Assembly (NCBI GenBank): GCA_947652115.1
Contig: OX393567.1
Coordinates: forward strand, 23,908,550 to 23,972,549
From: Blastomussa wellsi
Lineage: Eukaryota; Cnidaria; Anthozoa; Scleractinia; Plerogyridae
Length of the DNA: 64,000 nucleotides
Reading direction: 5' to 3'
Shown here piece after piece: positions 60,101 to 64,000 of the stretch. Below the pieces are notes generated by a model. The model saw nothing but the letters and a program-made list of their open reading frames with translations. It was not told the origin of the DNA and made no database searches. How positions within the stretch are numbered: the first letter of the stretch is position 1; each line of letters opens with the position of its first letter. The position numbers and the translations under genes are program-made.

Positions 60101-62360
60101 CAGCACGTAATTTCAGAAATTATTAAGAACCAGCAAAAATACGGATCTCCGCTTTCAGGCTTGGCTAAATCTACATATTATTGGTTTCTACACTTAACTC
60201 TGAACAAACCTAACGTGAAACCTATTGATAAATAGTTTATTTTTTCGTTTGAAGACTTAGACCAGCTCCTAGTCTTCTTTAGAAGATCGTCAGGCGAGAG
60301 ACCACTTTGTGTGGTATCCTTTTTTTATCGCCATCCCTCAGCACTGAATGCCAGAAGCTGAAAACGGCAAACCCCCTGTGACAGTGTAACATCGTGCTAG
60401 TGACATGTCCGACGATGCAAAAAGATCCCTCTTTCGTAGAAATTCGAGTTATTTCATCCTTCATTGGTTTTAAAGAAATCGCTTTTACTTCTTTTGTCAG
60501 GTTGGTTTGAAAGACACACCTATTGATCTTTGTTTTTCCCAATTTACATATTCTCAACGACGCTAAGAAATTTGTTTGGATTGGGGCATACTTTATTTGA
60601 TTTTGCGATACCATGGTTATAGTTGAGCAAATATCTGTTCATAGACTCTATGGCAAGCAGTGTTTTTGTCAAAATGAACGAGAATATATCCTAAATAAAT
60701 AATTTTAGGCCTAACACATACACCATTATTACGGCGTGAAATCTGAATGTATTATATTGTTGAAATTAAAAAGCGTAACATCGCCTTGTTTTGTCTTACT
60801 GATAAACAAATATCTTGATCACGAAACTGACCCACGCACATACTGAAGTTACCCTGCAAAATAAAAGTTTTCCCATCTAAATTTAAATCTAAATATAGTT
60901 TTATCGGCGAGAAATACCTCTTTTTGATTCATTTTGAAGAAAATGAAAATAATAAGAATCCACACTGAATTGTGTTTAGAGAATGCTACCTAACCGTTAA
61001 CTGATAGTATATTCAGCTATACATGCACAGGCGTGTCCAATGTTGGTTGGAATTTCAAACCTTATGAAGATCCGTTACCGAAATGAAATTAACAAATCAC
61101 GGCGATTGTCTGAATAAGTAGTTAGGATATAGTAAGTTACTTAGTACTTTACTATTGAAGATAACGACAACGGTCATAGCTAAAATAATTACTAAATTCA
61201 ATGAACATCAACATTACCGATACAAAGCACATATATTTGTGAACACAAACTGAATTTGATAGATGGCAAAACCTTTACTGAACACTGTGGCGCTCAGCTC
61301 TGAGTTGCTTCGTATCACGTCGCAAATTATACCAAGTTGTCTAAAGTTTAAACGTGTTCATAAACTGATACGCATGTCAACTCTCTAAAATTGATCTAAC
61401 CGGTGAAAACTTGTAAATATTTTACAGTGTATACCTCGAGGTTGTTATTAAGCCTCCGATAAATAATACCAGTAAAACCAGACCTTTCATGTTAATCGCA
61501 GGCGGAGAGAAATCGTGCAGTCGGGTTCAATATTTCGATGGGCGTCGTCCCTTATTCTGCTCTGTTAAAAGCGAGCTTTATACAGACTGTTGTTTAAATA
61601 AGATGCTAATGATGCTGCTCGCATGGTACTCCTGAAGTTGTTTTAAGTGGCGATATCGGTTCGTAGGATGACTCACGTTTCTGTACATGTGGGAGTTATT
61701 TTCTAGAGAGCGTCTAGAATTTAGAACGTGATAGTCGCGAAAAAAACTAGAATTTTGATCACTGAAAATTTTGCATTTCAACTAGATAAACCAGTTTGTT
61801 GAGAAAAATTATTCTTTGCAATTTGGTAAATCAGTATATAACATATAAAAAACAGACCGAAAACTTCGCAGTTCGAATTTAAATGCGTTTTTAGAACCAA
61901 AAGCTTCGCCTTTAAAAAAGTAATGCAAGATATTTTTCCCATGCATATAAGAAGAAACCAGACACTTCGCCGTCAATTAACTGCGAAATATATTGAACTC
62001 ACGTTCAGTTTGTAGACAAATGCTTTGATATCATAATGAATCCTGAACATACATCGTTGCAGTCTTTAGCTATTCCACGTAAGCGTGGAAAGTTGTTCTA
62101 AGTTCTTTTCTTTCATCATTTTCACTCTAGGTCAGGCTACTTAAGCGTCTTAATTTGCTGCAAAATGAGCTTCCTATTTAATATTCAAATGGAAATGTTC
62201 TACGTGACTGCCTTCTAAGATGCGAAGTTATTGAACAAAAAGGTTGAACTTCAAAAACTAGCCGTTGCGAGAATGATATATACACACTAGCTATATATAT
62301 ATACCTTGAAGTTGCTATTAAGCCTCCGATAAATAAGACCAGTACAAGCAGAACTTTCAT
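48182..62360 (-). CDS. LOX-C: secreted lipoxygenase with one FN2 domain
   Basis: Minus-strand exons: first exon 62305-62360 or 61435-61490, then 58192-58537, 57833-57971, 57193-57351, 55635-55652, 55275-55298 (tentative), 54525-54631, 54208-54406, 53258-53364, 52437-52691, 51685-51791, 50140-50242, 49273-49491, 48182-48415. In phase throughout; 690 residues with the tentative exon. The core keeps His382, 387, 405, 414 and 569 and Asn573; the Coffa position is Gly425; the end is GIQT. It differs from A and B in having a single FN2 domain whose WCHFPF core reads CCYFPF, YHASVN in place of QHAAVN, and a divergent start of the last exon. It is the most diverged of the three paralogues, but no frame break was found. 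Activity is unproven. Confidence 0.85.
48571..49019. mobile_element. MITE in last LOX-C intron
   Basis: 16-base terminal inverted repeats: AAGGGGTATTGTCACG at the left, CGTGACAATGCCCCTT at the right (one mismatch). 449 bp, AT-rich interior, no ORF. Confidence 0.75.
49870..49952 (+). repeat. (ATT)n microsatellite in LOX-C intron
   Basis: Two ATT/TTA runs flank a poly-A tract. The 87-codon frame across it is low-complexity. Confidence 0.9.
50343..50738. mobile_element. MITE with CTACGTCCACAC-type ends
   Basis: CTCAGGCTACGTCCACAC at the left is mirrored by GTGTGGACGTAACCTCAG at the right. Just inside, GGATAAATTTGAAAACG is mirrored by CGTTTTCAAATTTATCC. CGTTTTC/GAAAACG motifs are scattered inside. 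Non-coding; the 76-codon frame in it is an artefact. Confidence 0.8.
51305..51548 (-). mobile_element. tRNA-derived SINE
   Basis: Minus strand starts TTGGCGCAGTGGTGAGAGC (A box) and CGCCTCCCACC (tRNA-Gly-like anticodon arm), with a B box CCTGATTCGATTCTCGG. The body reads GGTTTTTCTCCGGGTACTCC and ACCAACATTTCTAAATTC. The CTCCGGGT body is also found in the plus-strand SINE at 51935-52330. Confidence 0.75.
51935..52330 (+). mobile_element. tRNA-derived SINE, plus strand
   Basis: Head GGTGGCGCGGTCGGCTAATTG with CTCCAGCCCTGACC. The 3' part reads TCTGCTCCGAGAGGTTTTTC, CCTCCGGTTTTCTCC and an ATTTGATTTGATTT tail. It lies in the LOX-C intron next to the catalytic exon at 52437. Confidence 0.65.
52895..52970 (-). 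mobile_element. tRNA-like sequence (SINE head or tRNA pseudogene)
   Basis: Minus strand has TCGTAGCTCAGTTGGTTGGAG (A box) and GGTTCGAATCCTGACG (B box) at tRNA spacing. The anticodon stem does not pair cleanly and no acceptor stem was found, so a functional tRNA is not called. Confidence 0.5.
54668..54925 (+). mobile_element. Near-full-length SINE in LOX-C intron
   Basis: A head with ACAGTGGCCTACGG and TTCTAGCCCTGGCCG, a TTCTTGGCAAGACACTTAAT segment, TATAAATGGGTACTAG, then the same 3' body as at 8818-8930. Ends near GCTCGTATGCAG. Confidence 0.75.
55848..55990. mobile_element. Fold-back element in LOX-C intron
   Basis: CTGGTATATTGGAGGATAAT...GAGGCTGAAAG is mirrored by CTTTCAGCCGGAGGAATTAT...CAATATACCAG, enclosing GAAGCGAAGCTTCG. 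Palindromic MITE-like element about 140 bp long. Confidence 0.7.
56360..56549. repeat. GGAACACC fold-back repeat
   Basis: An array of GGAACACC/GGAACACTCC octamer-like units is mirrored by GGTGTTCC units across a CATTGGCATTTTATGATATT centre. Outer ends are GTACTAAAAC...GTTTTAGTAC. Confidence 0.85.
57193..57351 (-). other. LOX-C single FN2 exon, altered core
   Basis: Phase 1-1 exon: GCEVKTTKGDCCYFPFIFRG, KCTTKGYHKPWC, RWGICEG. The FN2 framework is kept, but the core Trp before the second Cys is Cys, adding a fifth cysteine. The position matches the first FN2 exon of LOX-A and LOX-B. Confidence 0.8.
57465..57790 (+). repeat. Degenerate GTCAGTC/GTCTGTC repeat
   Basis: Tetranucleotide-based low-complexity region between LOX-C exons 3 and 4. 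The Ser/Gln/Val-rich frames read through it are not genes. Confidence 0.9.
58865..58912 (-). ncRNA. Hammerhead-ribozyme-like core
   Basis: The minus strand reads CTGATGA, then a GGGCCTAGCC hairpin, then GAAAC: the three conserved parts of a hammerhead core in the right order, with a GGC/GCC stem II. Such motifs are known from Penelope-like retroelement ends. Flanking stems I and III are not convincing by eye, so this may be a relic. Confidence 0.35.
59797..59837. repeat. 41-bp near-perfect palindrome
   Basis: AACCTCGTTCCCAGGGTCTT meets its reverse complement directly. One arm (CCCTGGGAACGAGGTTGA) recurs at 5673-5692, so it belongs to a dispersed family. Confidence 0.8.
61435..61490 (-). CDS. 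LOX-C proximal alternative signal-peptide exon
   Basis: Encodes MKGLVLLVLFIGGLITTS plus two bases of Arg, then a GTATAC donor; 56 bp, phase 2, matching exon 2 at 58537. Leader sequence (GAACCCGACT.CACGATTTCTCT) is shared with the distal copy. Confidence 0.65.
61576..61582 (-). promoter_or_regulatory. TATA box of the proximal LOX-C first exon
   Basis: TATAAAG on the minus strand, 86-92 bases upstream of the ATG at 61490, a spacing like that of LOX-B. Preceded by TTTAAACAACAGTCTG, a relative of which (TTTGAACAACAG) precedes the distal copy, where the box itself is degraded. Confidence 0.5.
62305..62360 (-). CDS. LOX-C distal alternative signal-peptide exon
   Basis: Encodes MKVLLVLVLFIGGLIATS and ends in phase 2 at a GTATATA donor. 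Same length as the proximal copy 870 bases away and about 80% alike by eye. Confidence 0.65.
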
Positions 62361-64000
62361 GCCGATTGTGGCTGATAGAGAAATCGTGGAGTCGGGTTCA
62401 AGCTTTCAATTCCGTTAAATAACAGCGAGCTGTTGTTCAAATAACATATTATAAATGCAACAAGTTAAGTCAGGCGTTTAAATTGGCAATGTCGGTTAAT
62501 ATCAATTGTTTTAATGCAGTGGGCCAGAAATATTTCTGCTTGCACAGGAGCGTAGGATGATTAATTACTAATGGAAATCACGTCCCGGTTGTTGGTATGA
62601 AAAAAAAAAGGTTCAAAACCTCGCCTACGAGGCAATGCTATAAAAAACTGGTGAGCACACAACCACTTTGGAATTTTACAGAGGACATTTTTCAACAGTT
62701 TTCAATCTTCCACTAGAGAATAACAATTTTAGGCAACCTTTAAAGCAACCTTTTCAGTTTGGATTGTTCTTGGCCTTTATTAATGCAAGACTTCTTTCAG
62801 GAAGCGAAGCTATTCTGTGCCACTCATGTCCAATACACCCGATATTGACATTAGAAAAGAAAAATGGTGAACGTAAAGAATCGAAATGAGGTAACAGAGT
62901 CCAACTTTTAACTGTTCTGTAAAATGTTCAGAAACGTAATATCATCCCCCTTATTACTGTAGGGAAGTTATTTTTTTACAAACATTGTTTTTGTTATTTA
63001 AATTGCCAACAAGTTACACAAAATAGCTCTTTGTTTCACCAACCAATAGTTTTCTGGTTAGTACATTAATAACAAAGGGTGACGTCACTGATATCTTCCC
63101 ATTGTTTACAGTGTACAGCCATCATATGCGACATTCCAACAATAAAAATGGATGACGGAGTGCCTAGCGAAGGAACTGGGCACTAGTACTTTCAGTTGCG
63201 TTTTTCTCAAAATCTACCCGCATGACCCCACCTAAAAATTTCAGGAATTAGTAACTCGCTCTGATCAAATATTCATGCAAAATAAAATAAAAATTTGTAA
63301 GACAGATTTTGAGCTATTTTTTCTGGAGGTGGAAAAAAAAAAACACGATTCAAACCACTAGTGCCCGGTCCCTTCTAAGCATTTGATACAGATTTCTCCA
63401 TTGTTTTTTATATCAAATTCAAATGCCGCAACGCGCCACTTTTAGGCTCGATTTCCACAGGAGCGCGGGCTCCGGTTCCCGAACAGCGGCTGATAATCGA
63501 GCCTCTTTCGGAGGGCCGCTAACTAAGGGAACTGTGGAAGCCGGGGATGTTTACCATTTTGCCAAAAAACTCGAAAATTTCAGTTTGAAGTCAAATGGAA
63601 AGCCAATTTTCCGGAAAATCCGTTCGAAACGGAACGTCGGAAGTTTCCTCGCTTACAATGTAATAAATCTTCCGTTTCCAGGTCCTTTTTAAAGGGGCGA
63701 GCGGAACGAAACGTTTTACAGGTAAATAAAAAGCATTATCTCCTCCGGTTGATTGCTAAAGTCAGAAAATCGCTTACGAGAACGGTCTCACTAACCGGAT
63801 TAATGGTAGACACCCTTGGTCAGAGACACAACCCGAAGGCAGAGTCCTTCCGATGGACAACGTTCGGGTTTGTGACTGATCGAGTTAAACAACACGGCTC
63901 CTTTTAACTAGTAGGTGTTTGATTGTTTTTAAGCGTTTACGTTTTTTGCTACCTAAGTAAGACCTTTTAGAAATAGTGATAAGATCTTGGTGAAATGTGT
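62361..64000. other. Region upstream of LOX-C, no gene recognised
   Basis: Contains the distal LOX-C leader and then unremarkable AT-rich DNA. At 63826-63880 GACACAACCCGAA and TTCGGGTTTGTGAC form a diverged inverted pair. The frame at 63423-63692 is GC-richer but shows no domain and looks repeat-derived. Confidence 0.4.

Larger units (their letters stand above)
58796..61434. other. LOX-C first intron
   Basis: Apart from the palindrome and hammerhead-like motif I see no coding exon. The 111-codon antisense frame at 60279-60614 has no recognisable domain. Confidence 0.45.

Noticed and set aside
60279..60614. 111-codon antisense frame in the LOX-C first intron
   Set aside because: No recognisable domain, no supporting splice pattern, no paralogue in the equivalent introns.
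63423..63692. 89-codon frame near the right edge
   Set aside because: No domain, no splice or promoter evidence; composition suggests repeat DNA.

Overview
The window is AT-rich, intron-rich animal DNA, most likely from an anthozoan cnidarian and plausibly a stony coral. The evidence is long GT-AG introns, extracellular modules carried on exons with phase-1 borders (kringle, F5/8C-like, PAN, EGF, fibrinogen-like, FN2), and tRNA-derived SINEs and MITEs that look like those I know from coral genomes. The species cannot be named from the sequence. All genes were assembled by eye from open frames, splice signals, intron phase and comparison between paralogues. No transcript or database evidence was available.

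Layout. (1) 168-10141, plus strand: 3' part of a modular surface protein with two kringles, three Ig-like segments, three F5/8C-like modules, a probable membrane segment and a short basic tail. (2) 10888-11265, minus strand: decayed copy of the first two exons of the next gene. (3) 12185-14658, minus strand: complete five-exon secreted protein with PAN, EGF-like and fibrinogen-like domains, of the type found among coral secreted and skeletal-matrix proteins. (4) 16655-32778, plus strand: lipoxygenase gene LOX-A. (5) 36413-45312, minus strand: LOX-B, convergent with LOX-A. (6) 48182-62360, minus strand: LOX-C, in tandem behind LOX-B. The rest is intergenic or intronic DNA full of SINEs, fold-back MITEs, simple repeats and a retrotransposon scrap.

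The notable content is the lipoxygenase cluster. Each predicted protein starts with a signal peptide, has no visible PLAT domain, and carries one or two fibronectin type II (FN2) modules on separate phase-1 exons inserted into the catalytic domain, joined by acidic micro-exons of 18-27 bp. The catalytic core is well kept: all four histidines of the H-x4-H-x17-H-x8-H motif, the later iron-ligand His and Asn, and a Gly at the Coffa position, which predicts R-stereospecific oxygenation. All three proteins end in Thr where animal lipoxygenases normally end in Ile.

The signal-peptide exon is itself multiplied. Three copies in perfect 434-bp tandem repeats, plus one divergent copy 3.4 kb upstream, precede LOX-A, and two copies precede LOX-C. 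Every copy ends in the same splice phase, so each gene may have alternative promoters and first exons. A secreted, FN2-bearing R-lipoxygenase family with multiplied first exons is the best candidate here for an undescribed system.
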